From positions 1 to 51,059 of the forward strand of contig JAJDXK010000120.1 in the NCBI GenBank assembly GCA_022823305.1: 51,059 nt of DNA. The letters are read 5' to 3'. The stretch is from Alphaproteobacteria bacterium. Lineage in GTDB: Bacteria; Pseudomonadota; Alphaproteobacteria; UBA828. The translations under genes were made by a program, and so were the position numbers. Positions 25,725 through 35,973 of this stretch are shown here, piece by piece. Below the pieces are notes generated by a model that was not told the DNA's origin, ran no database searches, and saw only the letters and a list, made by a program, of their open reading frames with translations. How positions within the stretch are numbered: position 1 is the first letter of the stretch; each line of letters opens with the position of its first letter.

Positions 25725-28154
25725 ATGAAGGATCAGGCGCGGGTGGTGGTGGTCGGCGGCGGCATCGTCGGCTGCAGCGTGCTCTACCACCTGGCGAAGC
25801 TCGGCTGGTCCGACGTCATGCTGGTGGAGAAGACCGAGCTCACCGCGGGCTCCACCTGGCACGCGGCAGGCCTGCTCCCGCTCTTCAACATGAGCTACAG
25901 CGTGGGCCAGCTCCACAAGTACTCGATCGACCTCTACCAGCAGCTCGAGGCGGAGACCGGCCAGGCGGTGAGCTTCCACCGCACCGGCAACCTGCGACTC
26001 GCCACCAACCGGGAGCGGATGGACGAGTACCGCAACTACTGCGGCACCGCGAACACCATCGGCGTCCCCTTCGAGCTGATCGGCCCCAACGAGATCGGCG
26101 CACTCTGGCCGCTCTGCAACCTCGACGGCCTGGTGGGCGCGCTCTTCCACCCCCATGACGGGCACGTGGCGCCGGTGGACGTGACACAGGCATTGGCGAA
26201 GGGCGCGCGCGACCGGGGCGCGGAGGTGCACCGCAACACCGAAGTCACGGGCATCGAGCGGACCCGCGCCGGCGAGTGGCTGGTCAGGACCACCCGGGGC
26301 GACATCAGGTGCGAGACGGTGGTGACGGCCACCGGCTCCTGGGCCCGGCAGGTGGGCGCCATGGTGGGCCTCGACCTGCCGACCATCCCGGTCGAGCACC
26401 AGTACATCGTCACCGACACCATCCCCGAGCTGGAGGAGCGCAGCGCGCAGGGCCTGCCGGAGATGCCGGTGCTGCGCGAGAGCGACGCCTCCTACTACAT
26501 GCGCGAGGAGCGCCAGGGCCTGATCCTCGGACCCTACGAGAAGGACGCGCCCGCCTGGGCGGTGGACGGCGTGCCGGAGGGCTTCGGCCAGGAGCTGCTG
26601 CCCCCCGATATCGAGCGCCTGGAGCCGCACATCGAGGCCGCGATCAACCGGGTGCCGATGTTCGGCCGCGCCGGCATCAAGGACTGCGTCAACGGCCCGA
26701 TCCCCTACACGCCGGACGGCAACCCGCTCATCGGCCCGGCCTATGGCCTCCCCAACTTCTGGCTGGCCGAGGGCTTCAGCTTCGGCATCACCGCCGCCGG
26801 CGGGGCGGGCTGGCAGCTCGCGGGCTGGATCGCGGACGGCGAGCCCTCCATCGACATGCTGGCGGTGGACCCACGCCGCTTCGGCGCCTACGCCAACAGG
26901 AACTACACCAGGGCCAAGAACGAGGAAGCCTACGCCCACGTCTTCATCATCCACTACCCGGACGAGGAGCGCCCGGCGGCGCGGCCCGCCAGGACCAGCC
27001 CCTGCCACGAGCGCCTCGCCGCGCACGGCGCCGTCTGGGGCCAGCGCTACGGCTGGGAGCGGCCCAACTGGTTCGCGCCGGAGGGTGTGGAGCCGCGCGA
27101 CGACTGGAGCTTCCGCCGCACCAACTACTTCGAGCCCGTGGGCGCCGAGTGCCGCGCCGTGCGCGAGCGCGCAGGCCTGATCGACATCACCAGCTTCTCG
27201 AAGTTCCGGGTTTCCGGGCCGGGTGCGGAGGGTGCGCTCGATGCCGTGCTCGCCAACCGCCTGCCCAAGGGCCGGGGGCGCCTCAGGCTGGCGCACGCGC
27301 TCACCGTGACCGGCGGGGTGCGCTCGGAGTTCACGGTGCTGCGCGAGGGGTCGGAGTCGTTCTACCTGGTGAGCTCCGGCGCGGCCGAGCGCTACGACCA
27401 CGACTTCCTGCTGCGCCACGTGGCGGGAGACGGCGTGCGCGTCGAGAACATCACCACCGCCCACGGGGTGCTGGTGCTGGCGGGGCCGCGCGCACGCGAC
27501 ATCCTCCAGGCCGTGACCGACTCCGACCTCTCCAACGCGGCCTTCCCCTGGCTCACGGCGCAGCCGATCTCCATCGGCGTGGCGCCTGCCACCGCCATGC
27601 GAGTCAACTTCGTGGGCGAGCTGGGCTGGGAGCTGCACCACCCGATCGAGTACCAGAACCGCATCTTCGACGCGCTCGTGGACGCCGGGGAGCAGCACGG
27701 TCTCGGCATGTGCGGCATGCGGGCGATGGACTCGCTCCGCATCGAGAAGTCCTATCGCATGTGGGGGCAGGATCTCACCATCGAGTACTCCGCCTTCGAG
27801 GCGGGCCTGGACCGCTTCATCGCGCTCGACAAGGGCGAGTTCGTGGGCCGCGAGGCGCTGATCGCCCAGCGCGAGGCCGGCGTGCCGCAGGACTTCGTCA
27901 CGCTCGAGGTGGAAGCCGACGACGCCGACCCCTGGGGCAACGAGCCGATCTACGACGGCGAGACCATGGTGGGCCGCGCGACCTCGGGCGCCTTCGGCCA
28001 CACGCTGGGGCGGAGCCTCGCGCTCGGCTATGTCGCCCGCGAACACGCCGAGCCCGGCCGGGCGCTCGCCGTGGAGGTTCTGGGCGAGCGGAAGCCCGCC
28101 CGGGTGATCCCGGCCTCGCCGGTGGACCCCGACAACGAGAAGCTCCGCGCGTAA
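25725..28154 (+). CDS. dimethylglycine/sarcosine dehydrogenase-like FAD-folate protein (second copy)
   Basis: The 809-residue protein is a paralogue of the one at 327-2813 with the same order: FAD motif GGGIVGCSVLYHLA near residue 11, His46 in STWHAAG (covalent-FAD position), a PYTPDGNPLIGP segment near 327, and GcvT-like domains from about 430 (FSKFRVSGPGAEG, VGELGWELHHPIEYQN). The role is oxidative demethylation of an N-methyl amine with transfer of the one-carbon unit to folate. It heads a co-oriented run with an alpha/beta hydrolase, an amidohydrolase and an M20 peptidase-like gene, which points to stepwise breakdown of an N-methylated or acylated amino compound. Confidence 0.9.
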   Translation: MKDQARVVVVGGGIVGCSVLYHLAKLGWSDVMLVEKTELTAGSTWHAAGLLPLFNMSYSVGQLHKYSIDLYQQLEAETGQAVSFHRTGNLRLATNRERMDEYRNYCGTANTIGVPFELIGPNEIGALWPLCNLDGLVGALFHPHDGHVAPVDVTQALAKGARDRGAEVHRNTEVTGIERTRAGEWLVRTTRGDIRCETVVTATGSWARQVGAMVGLDLPTIPVEHQYIVTDTIPELEERSAQGLPEMPVLRESDASYYMREERQGLILGPYEKDAPAWAVDGVPEGFGQELLPPDIERLEPHIEAAINRVPMFGRAGIKDCVNGPIPYTPDGNPLIGPAYGLPNFWLAEGFSFGITAAGGAGWQLAGWIADGEPSIDMLAVDPRRFGAYANRNYTRAKNEEAYAHVFIIHYPDEERPAARPARTSPCHERLAAHGAVWGQRYGWERPNWFAPEGVEPRDDWSFRRTNYFEPVGAECRAVRERAGLIDITSFSKFRVSGPGAEGALDAVLANRLPKGRGRLRLAHALTVTGGVRSEFTVLREGSESFYLVSSGAAERYDHDFLLRHVAGDGVRVENITTAHGVLVLAGPRARDILQAVTDSDLSNAAFPWLTAQPISIGVAPATAMRVNFVGELGWELHHPIEYQNRIFDALVDAGEQHGLGMCGMRAMDSLRIEKSYRMWGQDLTIEYSAFEAGLDRFIALDKGEFVGREALIAQREAGVPQDFVTLEVEADDADPWGNEPIYDGETMVGRATSGAFGHTLGRSLALGYVAREHAEPGRALAVEVLGERKPARVIPASPVDPDNEKLRA

Positions 28155-28191
28155 GGCGCGGGCGAGCGGCAGGCAGGATCGAGGAGGAGAC

Positions 28192-29004
28192 ATGGCACTC
28201 GCCGAGCGCGACATCGACGTGGAGGGCCACCGCGTCCACATCTGGGAGGGGGGCGAGGGCTTCCCCATCCTGATGCTGCACGGCTCCGGCCCCGGCGCCG
28301 GCACCATCGGCAACTGGCGCCTGGTGCTGGAGCCTCTGGCCGCGCGCTACCGCATCGTCGCCACCGACCTGATCGGCTTCGGCGCGTCCGGCCGCAAGGC
28401 CGAGGAGCCCTACTTCGACCTGCCGCTCTGGCGGCGCCAGGCGCAGGCGGTGCTCGACCTGCTGCCCGATGGCGAGGCCGGCGTGATCGGCCATTCGCTC
28501 TCGGCCAGCCTCGCGCTCGGGCTCGCCATGGAGAACGCGCGCGTGACCAAGGTGATGACCACCGGCGCCATGGGCGCGCCGGCCCGCGTCAACCGTGAGA
28601 CCGAGATCTGCTGGCGCTTCCCCGAGACCCGGGAAGAGCTGCGCGAGGCGGTCGAGATCCTGGTCCACGACCCCTCGGTCATCACCGACGCGTTTCTCGA
28701 TGCGCGCATGGCGATCCTGCACGACGGTGAATACGGCCCCTATTTCCGCAGCATGTTCGCGGGCGACAAGCAGCACTTCATCGACGCGGCGGTGCTCGCG
28801 CCGGAGCGGCTGGCGGCGCTCACCTGCGAGGTGGCGATGCTGCACGGCCGAGACGACCGGCCCTTCCCCTGCGACGAGAACACGCTGGTCCTCGCCCGCC
28901 ACATTCCGAGGGCCGACACCTTCGTGATCGCGGAATGCGGGCATTCGCCGGCGCTGGAACATCCTGATAAACTGCTGGCGGCGGCGCGGATGCTCTTCGG
29001 CTGA
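28192..29004 (+). CDS. alpha/beta hydrolase (meta-cleavage-product hydrolase-like)
   Basis: The 270-residue alpha/beta-hydrolase has an oxyanion loop LHGSGPGAGTIGNW near residue 29, nucleophile Ser102 in GHSLSAS, acid Asp221 or Asp222 in LHGRDDRPFP and His251 in CGHSPALEHP. The HGSGPGA loop is typical of C-C bond hydrolases such as BphD, MhpC and TodF, although ester or amide hydrolysis is also possible. AGGAGGAGA precedes the ATG. It lies 37 bp after the DMGDH-like gene and 35 bp before the amidohydrolase gene. There is no ring-cleavage dioxygenase nearby, so aromatic breakdown is not established. Confidence 0.88.
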   Translation: MALAERDIDVEGHRVHIWEGGEGFPILMLHGSGPGAGTIGNWRLVLEPLAARYRIVATDLIGFGASGRKAEEPYFDLPLWRRQAQAVLDLLPDGEAGVIGHSLSASLALGLAMENARVTKVMTTGAMGAPARVNRETEICWRFPETREELREAVEILVHDPSVITDAFLDARMAILHDGEYGPYFRSMFAGDKQHFIDAAVLAPERLAALTCEVAMLHGRDDRPFPCDENTLVLARHIPRADTFVIAECGHSPALEHPDKLLAAARMLFG

Positions 29005-29039
29005 GGCCGAAGCGCGCCGATAAGACGATGGAGCGGGCG

Positions 29040-30407
29040 ATGCGCAGACACATTCGATGCGGCCAGCTGTTCACCGGCCACGGTGACGCTGCGGAACGCG
29101 ATCAGACGGTGGTGACCGAGGGCGAGCGGATCGCCTACGTGGGGCCGACTGCCGGCGCGCCGGTCGCTGCGGCCGAGGACGAGGTGCTGGACCACTCCGC
29201 GCACTTCGTGATGCCGGGCCTGATCGACATCCACGTCCACCTCTCCTACGGCAACGCCAAGACCGAGGAGGACATCGACCTCTACGCGCCGGTCGAGTTC
29301 CGCGCCCTGCGCGGGATGGAGGCGGCGCAGCGGGTGCTGGCCGCGGGCTTCACCTCGCTGGCCGACCCCACCACCAGCGGGCGCGTCACGCCCTCGATCC
29401 GCGATGCCATCGACGCCGGCCTCTTCACGGGCCCCCGCATCACCTGCTCGGGCCGCCAGATCACCAACCGCCAGGGGCTTTCGGACTGGTATCCGAGCTG
29501 GATCGGCGTGCCCGAGACCTCGATCGGCGTGCTCGCCCGCAATGCCGACGAGGGGATCGCCGAGATCCGCACCATGGCCAAGGACGGGGTCGACTTCATC
29601 AAGATCGCCATGGACGGCGACTCCATGAACCCGATGACCAGCGTCCTCGTCTCCGGCTACAACCAGGAAGAGACCACCGCGATGGTCACCGAGGCCCACC
29701 GCCTCGGCAAGAAGGTGGTGGTGCACGCGCGCGGCGCCGAGGCCGTGCTCTACTCCGCCCGCGCCGGCGTCGACGTGATCCTGCACGCCGCCTGGATGGA
29801 CGACGAGGGTCTGGAGGCGGTGGTGGACAACGGCTGCATGATCTGCCCGACCTTCAGCCTGGTGGTGAACGACATCGACTTCACCCGGCCCGGCGACGGC
29901 TGCTATCCGGGCTTCCCCGATGCGCACAAGCGCGAGATCGAGGCGGCGCAGCGCTCGCTGGTGAAGGCGCGCGATGCCGGCGTCACCTTCCTCTCCGGCA
30001 CCGATTCCGGCTTCGCGGTGACTCCCTACGGCGAGTGGCACGCGCGCGAGCTGGAGCACATGTCGACCTACCTCGGCCTGTCTGCGGCCGAGGCGCTGCG
30101 TTGCGCCACGGTGAACAACAGCACCTTCGTGCGCGAGGCCGGCCAGGTCGGCGCGCTGGAGAAGGGCCTGCTCGCCGACATCCTGGTCTTCGACGGCGAC
30201 CCGCTGGCCGACATCACCCTGTTGCAGGACCGCAGCCGCATCCGCGAGATCATCCTCGGCGGCGAGACCGTGAACCTCGCCATCAACCCGCAGGCGAAGC
30301 GGCTCCGCTCCGAGTTCTCCTACGAGATGTGGCACCAGGTCTACACCCAGGAGCTGATCGCCGAGATCGGCATGAACCGCCCGGTTCCGGCCGAGGCCGC
30401 CGAGTAG
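29040..30407 (+). CDS. metal-dependent amidohydrolase (imidazolonepropionase/Xaa-Pro-type)
   Basis: This 455-residue amidohydrolase-superfamily enzyme has all metal ligands: HVH in PGLIDIHVHLS, a probable carboxylated Lys in DFIKIAMDG, His in KVVVHARG, His in VILHAAW, and Asp in LSGTDSGF. A C-terminal beta-sandwich (GLLADILVFDGDPLADITLL) is typical of the family that cleaves dipeptides or cyclic amides. I chose the ATG at 29040, which has GGAG 6 bp upstream; the ATG at 29028 would add four residues. It is part of the 25725-31662 catabolic run. Confidence 0.88.
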   Translation: MRRHIRCGQLFTGHGDAAERDQTVVTEGERIAYVGPTAGAPVAAAEDEVLDHSAHFVMPGLIDIHVHLSYGNAKTEEDIDLYAPVEFRALRGMEAAQRVLAAGFTSLADPTTSGRVTPSIRDAIDAGLFTGPRITCSGRQITNRQGLSDWYPSWIGVPETSIGVLARNADEGIAEIRTMAKDGVDFIKIAMDGDSMNPMTSVLVSGYNQEETTAMVTEAHRLGKKVVVHARGAEAVLYSARAGVDVILHAAWMDDEGLEAVVDNGCMICPTFSLVVNDIDFTRPGDGCYPGFPDAHKREIEAAQRSLVKARDAGVTFLSGTDSGFAVTPYGEWHARELEHMSTYLGLSAAEALRCATVNNSTFVREAGQVGALEKGLLADILVFDGDPLADITLLQDRSRIREIILGGETVNLAINPQAKRLRSEFSYEMWHQVYTQELIAEIGMNRPVPAEAAE

Positions 30408-30489
30408 CGCCGAAGGCGCCCGTGCCTGCGCGGCCCGGCGCGGCGCCCCTTCGCACGCCGCCCCTGCCCCTGACCGGGAGCGTCCCGCC

Positions 30490-31662
30490 ATGCCCGTGAT
30501 CAACCGTATCGCCGCGATCCACGACGAGATGACGGCGTGGCGGCGCGACATCCACGCCCACCCCGAGCTCGGCTTCGAGGAGGAACGCACCGCCGCCATC
30601 GTGGCGGAGAAGCTCGAATCCTTCGGCATCGAGGTGCACCGCGGGCTGGCGAAGACCGGGGTGGTGGGCGTGCTCGAAGGCGCACCCGGCGCAGGCGCCA
30701 TCGCGCTCCGCGCCGACATGGACGCGCTGCCCATCCTTGAGGCGGACGACAGGGCGCACCGCTCGACCAGCGACGGCACCATGCACGCCTGCGGCCACGA
30801 CGGGCACACGACGATGCTGCTGGGCGCCGCGCAGTATCTGGCCGAGACCCGCAACTTCGCCGGCACGGTCTATTTCGTCTTCCAGCCGGCGGAGGAGGGG
30901 CTCGGTGGCGGCGAGGCGATGGTGACGGAGGGGCTCTTCGAGCGCTTCCCGGCGCAGGCCGTCTACGGCATGCACAACTGGCCCGGGCTCGCGGCAGGCG
31001 AGATCGCCGTCCGCTCAGGCCCGATGATGGCGGCCTGCGACGAGTTCACCATCACGGTGGAGGGCACCGGCGCCCACGGCGCCATGCCGCACCTGGGCCA
31101 CGATTCCGTCGTGGCGGCGGCGCAGATCGTGACCGCCCTGCAGTCGATCGTCGCCCGCAACGTGGACCCGCTGGAGGCCGGCGTCGTCAGCGTGACCAAG
31201 ATCCACGGCGGCGACGCCTTCAACGTGATCCCGCAGGCCGTCGAGCTCGCCGGCACCGTGCGCATCTTCAAGCCGCAGGTTCGCGACCTGATCGCCACCG
31301 GCATCGCGCGCATCGCGGAGAGCACGGCGGAAGCGCTCGGCACCAGGGCCACGGTGAAGGTGGAGGGCCGCTTCCCCGCCACGGTCAACACGGCGGACGA
31401 GACCGACCGGGCCGAGGCCGCGGCGGCCGCCGTGGTGGGGGCGGAGCGGGTGCACCGCGACCTCGCCCCCTGCATGGGCTCGGAGGACTTCGCCTACATG
31501 CTCCAGGCGCGACCGGGCAGCTACATCTGGATCGGCAACGGCGCGGGCGCCGGCGGCTGCTTCCTCCACAACCCCGGCTACGACTTCAACGACGAGATCC
31601 TGCCCGTCGGCGCGAGCTACTGGGCCACGCTGGTGGAACGCGAGCTGGCGACGGGGGCCTGA
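30490..31662 (+). CDS. M20D amidohydrolase (hippurate hydrolase/aminoacylase-like)
   Basis: The 390-residue enzyme has the M20D metal motifs: HAHPELGFEE near residue 22, HACGHDGHTTMLLGAA near 101, QPAEEGLGGG with the catalytic Glu pair near 137, YGMHNWPG near 161 and FLHNPGYDFND near the end. The dimerisation domain is about residues 190-300. Such enzymes release amino acids from N-acyl conjugates. It is the last gene of the catabolic run and faces a convergent cupin gene after 19 bp. Confidence 0.9.
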   Translation: MPVINRIAAIHDEMTAWRRDIHAHPELGFEEERTAAIVAEKLESFGIEVHRGLAKTGVVGVLEGAPGAGAIALRADMDALPILEADDRAHRSTSDGTMHACGHDGHTTMLLGAAQYLAETRNFAGTVYFVFQPAEEGLGGGEAMVTEGLFERFPAQAVYGMHNWPGLAAGEIAVRSGPMMAACDEFTITVEGTGAHGAMPHLGHDSVVAAAQIVTALQSIVARNVDPLEAGVVSVTKIHGGDAFNVIPQAVELAGTVRIFKPQVRDLIATGIARIAESTAEALGTRATVKVEGRFPATVNTADETDRAEAAAAAVVGAERVHRDLAPCMGSEDFAYMLQARPGSYIWIGNGAGAGGCFLHNPGYDFNDEILPVGASYWATLVERELATGA

Positions 31663-31681
31663 GCCCCGCCGACGCGGCCCC

Positions 31682-32266
31682 TCAGCGCTCCAGCCAGAGG
31701 GTCGTCACAGGGCCGCCTGCGCCCGCGAGCGGGTCGCTGCCGGGCAGCGGGACCGCGGCGATGGCGGCCCTGATCGCGGGCATCTCGGCCTCGCCCACGA
31801 CCTTGAGCTCCAGGCCCTCGGTATCGTCGCGCGCGTTCGAGATCAACGCGTCCCCGTCCGACAGCACGCAGAGGTCGGGCTGCTGCCCCGGCGGATAGGC
31901 GCCGACGCTGACGTAGCCCGGCTTGTCGTCGAGCCGCACGTGCACGACGCCGGAGGGGATCAGCACGGCATCGCCGGCCTGCATGTCCACCACCGGCCCC
32001 TCGGGCCCGCCGAACTGCAGCCGTGCCGCGCCGCGCGCGCAGCCCACCACCTCGTGCGCGATCGAGTGGTAGTGGTGAAAGGGAAAGGTGTCGCCGCGAA
32101 AGCCGTCGCCCCAGCCGTTGGTGCCGAAGTGGCGCTCGACCGCGGCCTCCGGCTCGTCGCCGCCGACCTCGATGGCGCCGCGATAGACGATCAGCGGCAG
32201 CGCCCCGTTGTTGGGGCTGGTGCCGGCTTCCTGCAGCAGGTGATGCTCGAATGCCACCGCGTCCAT
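31682..32266 (-). CDS. cupin-domain protein
   Basis: The 194-residue protein has a single cupin barrel. The first motif is FHHYHSIAHEVVGCARG (about 62-78) and the second is DAVLIPSGVVHVRL (about 102-116), with His residues placed to bind a metal. Many such proteins (YjlB group) are uncharacterised and could be dioxygenases, isomerases or sensors. GGGAGGAGC precedes the ATG complementary to 32264-32266. It lies downstream of rpsD in the same direction but beyond a possible terminator. Confidence 0.8.
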   Translation of the reverse strand: MDAVAFEHHLLQEAGTSPNNGALPLIVYRGAIEVGGDEPEAAVERHFGTNGWGDGFRGDTFPFHHYHSIAHEVVGCARGAARLQFGGPEGPVVDMQAGDAVLIPSGVVHVRLDDKPGYVSVGAYPPGQQPDLCVLSDGDALISNARDDTEGLELKVVGEAEMPAIRAAIAAVPLPGSDPLAGAGGPVTTLWLER

Positions 32267-32318
32267 GGCGCTCCTCCCATGCCCTCGCTTTCCAAGGCAG
32301 ACAAAAGCGGAGGGCGGG

Positions 32319-32340
32319 CGCCCTGTCAATCGCCAGGGCG
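32319..32340 (-). terminator. weak candidate terminator after rpsD
   Basis: CGCCCTG (32319-32325) and CAGGGCG (32334-32340) form a 7-bp stem with an 8-nt loop, 11 bp past the rpsD stop. On the minus strand the next T-run (CTTTT) comes only about 13 bp later, so termination may be partial. Read-through into the cupin gene is possible. Confidence 0.35.
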
Positions 32341-32350
32341 GAGCGGGAGA

Positions 32351-32965
32351 CTAGCGCGAGTAGTACTCGATGACGAGGTTGGGCTCCATCTGCACCGGGT
32401 AGGGCACGTCGACCAGCTTCGGCGCGCGGATGAAGCGGCCCTCCATGCGGTCGTGGTCGGCCTCGAGGTAGTCGGGCACGTCGCGCTCGGGCGAGTCGAC
32501 CGCCTCCAGAACCAGCGGAAGCTGCTTCGAGCGGTCCCTGATCGCGATCCGGTCCTCGTCCTTGACCAGGTAGCTCGGGATTGTCACCCGGCGGCCGTTG
32601 ACCAGGACGTGGCCGTGGCTCACGAACTGCCGCGCGGCGAAGACGGTGGGCACGAACTTCATGCGGTAGACGACGGCGTCGAGGCGCCGCTCGAGCAGCC
32701 CGATCAGGTTCTCGCCGGTGTCGCCCTTGCGGTCGCCGGCCGCCTTGTAGTAACGGCGGAACTGCTTCTCGGTGATGTTGCCGTAGTAGCCGCGCAGGCG
32801 CTGCTTGGCCGCGAGCTGCACGCCGAAGTCCGACGGCTTGCGCCGCCGCTGGCCGTGCTGCCCCGGCCCGTAGTCGCGCCTGTTGGTCGGGCTCTTGGGC
32901 CGGCCCCAGAGGTTGACCCCGAGGCGCCGGCAAATCTTGTACTTCGACTGCTGTCGCTTGCTCAT
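32351..32965 (-). CDS. rpsD: 30S ribosomal protein S4
   Basis: The 204-residue protein is a full-length S4 with N-terminal [16 protein letters not shown], then [42 protein letters not shown], the S4 RNA-binding domain around residues 95-160 ([20 protein letters not shown]) and a C-terminal EYYSR. S4 binds 16S rRNA early in 30S assembly. In gammaproteobacteria and others rpsD sits in a ribosomal operon. Here it stands alone, as is usual in alphaproteobacteria. It has its own near-consensus promoter at 33025-33052. Confidence 0.98.
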   Translation of the reverse strand: MSKRQQSKYKICRRLGVNLWGRPKSPTNRRDYGPGQHGQRRRKPSDFGVQLAAKQRLRGYYGNITEKQFRRYYKAAGDRKGDTGENLIGLLERRLDAVVYRMKFVPTVFAARQFVSHGHVLVNGRRVTIPSYLVKDEDRIAIRDRSKQLPLVLEAVDSPERDVPDYLEADHDRMEGRFIRAPKLVDVPYPVQMEPNLVIEYYSR

Positions 32966-33024
32966 CGCGTCCGTGCCGATGGGAGAACGCGCGCATCGCC
33001 GCCGCGTGGCGCCGCGCCGGGCGC

Positions 33025-33052
33025 ACTATAGCCACCGGCGGTGCGCTGTCAA
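33025..33052 (-). promoter_or_regulatory. sigma70 promoter of rpsD
   Basis: On the minus strand, a consensus TTGACA (complement of 33047-33052) is followed by a 16-bp spacer and TATAGT (complement of 33025-33030). Transcription would begin near 33018 and leave a leader of about 50 nt before the rpsD ATG. This is the strongest promoter match I found in the window. Confidence 0.75.
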
Positions 33053-33190
33053 ACCTCCGGACCGGGTCGCCGGGTCCTTGACCTATATCTTCGAAACGGC
33101 GGACGATGCGGTTATAGTTCGTCAACCGGCCAGCCGCCGGGATTTCGGGGCGGCGCATGGCCACGACCCTGCGACAGGGAGGCAAGTACC

Positions 33191-34399
33191 ATGAGCAGAA
33201 TTCGCCTGGCTGCGTGCGTCGCGCTCGCTGCGACGCTGTGTTTCGCGCTGGCGCCGGAGGCCAAGGCCGACGGCCACGAGGTGAAGGTCGGCGTGATCCT
33301 CGGCTTCACCGGCCCGATCGAGTCGCTGACGCCCGACATGGCGGCCTCGGCCGAGCTGGCCCTGAAGGAGGTGTCGGACTCGGGCGCCTTCCTCGGCGGC
33401 AAGGCGCTGGTGCCGGTCAGGGGCGATTCGACCTGCATCGACGCGGCTGCCGCAACCGCCGCGGCCGAACGCCTGGTGACCGCCGAGGACGTCGCGGCCA
33501 TCTTCGGCGCCGACTGCTCGGGCGTCACCATCGCCATCACCAACAACGTCGCGGTGCCGAACGGCGTCGTCATCATCTCGCCCTCGGCGACCTCGCCGGC
33601 GCTCACCACGATCGAGGACAACGGCCTCTTCTTCCGCACCGCGCCCTCGGATGCGCGGCAGGGGCAGGTGATCGCGGAGCTCCTGATCGAGCGCGGCATC
33701 GACAACGTCGCCGTTACCTACACCAACAACGACTACGGCAAGGGGCTGGACGGCAGCTTCGGTGCGGCGTTCGCGGGGCTCGGCGGCACGGTCGCGATCT
33801 CGGCCGCGCACGAGGACGGCAAGGGCGATTATTCGGCCGAGGTGGGCGCGCTCTCGGCCTCGGGCGCGGAGCACCTGCTGGTCTTCGGCTACGTCGACCA
33901 GGGCGGCAAGGGGATCATCCAGACCTCCGTCGACACCGGCGCATTCGAGAACTTCGTCGTTGCCGACGGCATGATCGGCGATTCGCTGATCGAGGCCATC
34001 GGCGACGCGCTGACCGGCACCATCGGCACGGCGCCGGGCTCCGATTCCGCCGGCGCCCAGATGTTCCTCGACCACGCCGCGGCCAACGGGGTGGACGGCG
34101 ACGGGCCCTTCCGCGGCGAGTCCTATGACGCCGCCGCGCTGATCGCGCTTTCCATGCAGGCGGCGGGCTCGGCCGATCGCGGCGCGGCCGCGGCCAAGGT
34201 CCTGGAGGTCGCCAACGCACCGGGCGAGCCGATCCTGCCGGGCGAGCTGGCCAAGGGGCTGCAGATCCTCGCCGATGGCGGGGACATCGACTACGTCGGG
34301 GCATCAGCCGTCGAGCTCACCGACGTGGGCGAGGCCGCCGGCTCCTACGCCATCATGGAGGTCGAGGGCGGCGCCTTCGTCACCAAGTCCTACCGCTAG
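33191..34399 (+). CDS. Liv-type ABC transporter substrate-binding protein (cluster 1)
   Basis: The 402-residue protein has a signal peptide ending AKA-DGHE (about residue 26) and a type I periplasmic-binding fold starting VKVGVILGFTGPIESL, with a FGADCSGVTIAITNNVAV segment and a VTYTNNDYGKGLDGSF hinge region. It binds an amino acid or other small polar ligand for the transporter encoded downstream. The ATG at 33191 follows GGAGGC; the frame extends upstream without family resemblance. A -10-like TATAGT is at 33113-33118. The ATPase gene begins 33 bp after its stop. Confidence 0.9.
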   Translation: MSRIRLAACVALAATLCFALAPEAKADGHEVKVGVILGFTGPIESLTPDMAASAELALKEVSDSGAFLGGKALVPVRGDSTCIDAAAATAAAERLVTAEDVAAIFGADCSGVTIAITNNVAVPNGVVIISPSATSPALTTIEDNGLFFRTAPSDARQGQVIAELLIERGIDNVAVTYTNNDYGKGLDGSFGAAFAGLGGTVAISAAHEDGKGDYSAEVGALSASGAEHLLVFGYVDQGGKGIIQTSVDTGAFENFVVADGMIGDSLIEAIGDALTGTIGTAPGSDSAGAQMFLDHAAANGVDGDGPFRGESYDAAALIALSMQAAGSADRGAAAAKVLEVANAPGEPILPGELAKGLQILADGGDIDYVGASAVELTDVGEAAGSYAIMEVEGGAFVTKSYR

Positions 34400-34432
34400 G
34401 GCGCGCGAAGAAGGAGGGCGGCCCGGGCAGCG

Positions 34433-35265
<833 letters not shown>

Positions 35266-35269
<4 letters not shown>

Positions 35270-35970
35270 GCTTCCTCGCAGGCGAGGGGATGACCGGCGG
35301 CTACGGCGGTGCCGACATCATCCACGACTGCACGATCGAGGCCCGGCAGGGCGAGGTCGCGGTCATCGTCGGCCCCAACGGCGCCGGCAAGTCGACCGCC
35401 ATGAAGGCGGTCTTCGGCCTCATCCAGCTGCGCGCAGGCGCGGTGACGCTGGACGGCGAGGACATCACCCGCCTCAGCCCGCAGGAGCGCGTGCGCAAGG
35501 GCATGGGCTTCGTGCCCCAGGAGCGCAACGTCTTCACCACCATGACGGTGGAGGAGAACCTGGAGATGGGCGCCTACATCCGCGACGCGGGCGTCGCCGA
35601 CACCATGGCGCGGGTCTTCGACCTCTTCCCCATCCTGAAGGAGCGGCGTCGCCAGCTTGCCGGCGAGCTCTCGGGCGGGCAGCGCCAGCAGGTGGCGATC
35701 GGCCGCGCGCTGATGACCGAGCCCCGCCTGCTCATGCTGGACGAACCCACCGCCGGCGTCTCGCCCGTGGTCATGGACGACCTCTTCGACCGCATCCTGG
35801 AGATCCGCGCGACCGGCATCGCCATCCTGATGGTGGAGCAGAACGCGGCCCAGGCGCTCTCCATCGCCGATCGCGGCTACGTGCTGGTGACCGGCAGGAA
35901 CCGCTACACCGACAGCGGCCAGGCGCTGCTCGACGACCCCGAAGTGCGGCGCTCGTTTCTGGGCGGGTAG
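35266..35970 (+). CDS. Liv-type ABC ATPase, LivF-like (cluster 1)
   Basis: The 234-residue ATPase has Walker A GPNGAGKST near residue 38, a VPQERNVFTTMTVEENL Q-loop region, signature LSGGQRQQVAIGRAL near 138, Walker B LLMLDEPTAGVSP and VEQNAAQAL in place of the usual switch-His context, as in other LivF proteins. It pairs with the LivG-like protein to drive the LivH/LivM channel. The start ATG overlaps the preceding stop (ATGA), and the LivH-like gene begins 3 bp after its stop. Confidence 0.9.
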
Positions 35971-35973
35971 TCC

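Noticed and set aside
25575..28313. 912-codon minus-strand frame opposite the second DMGDH-like gene
   Set aside because: Same antisense artefact as at 36-2663; the plus-strand protein is clearly the real one.
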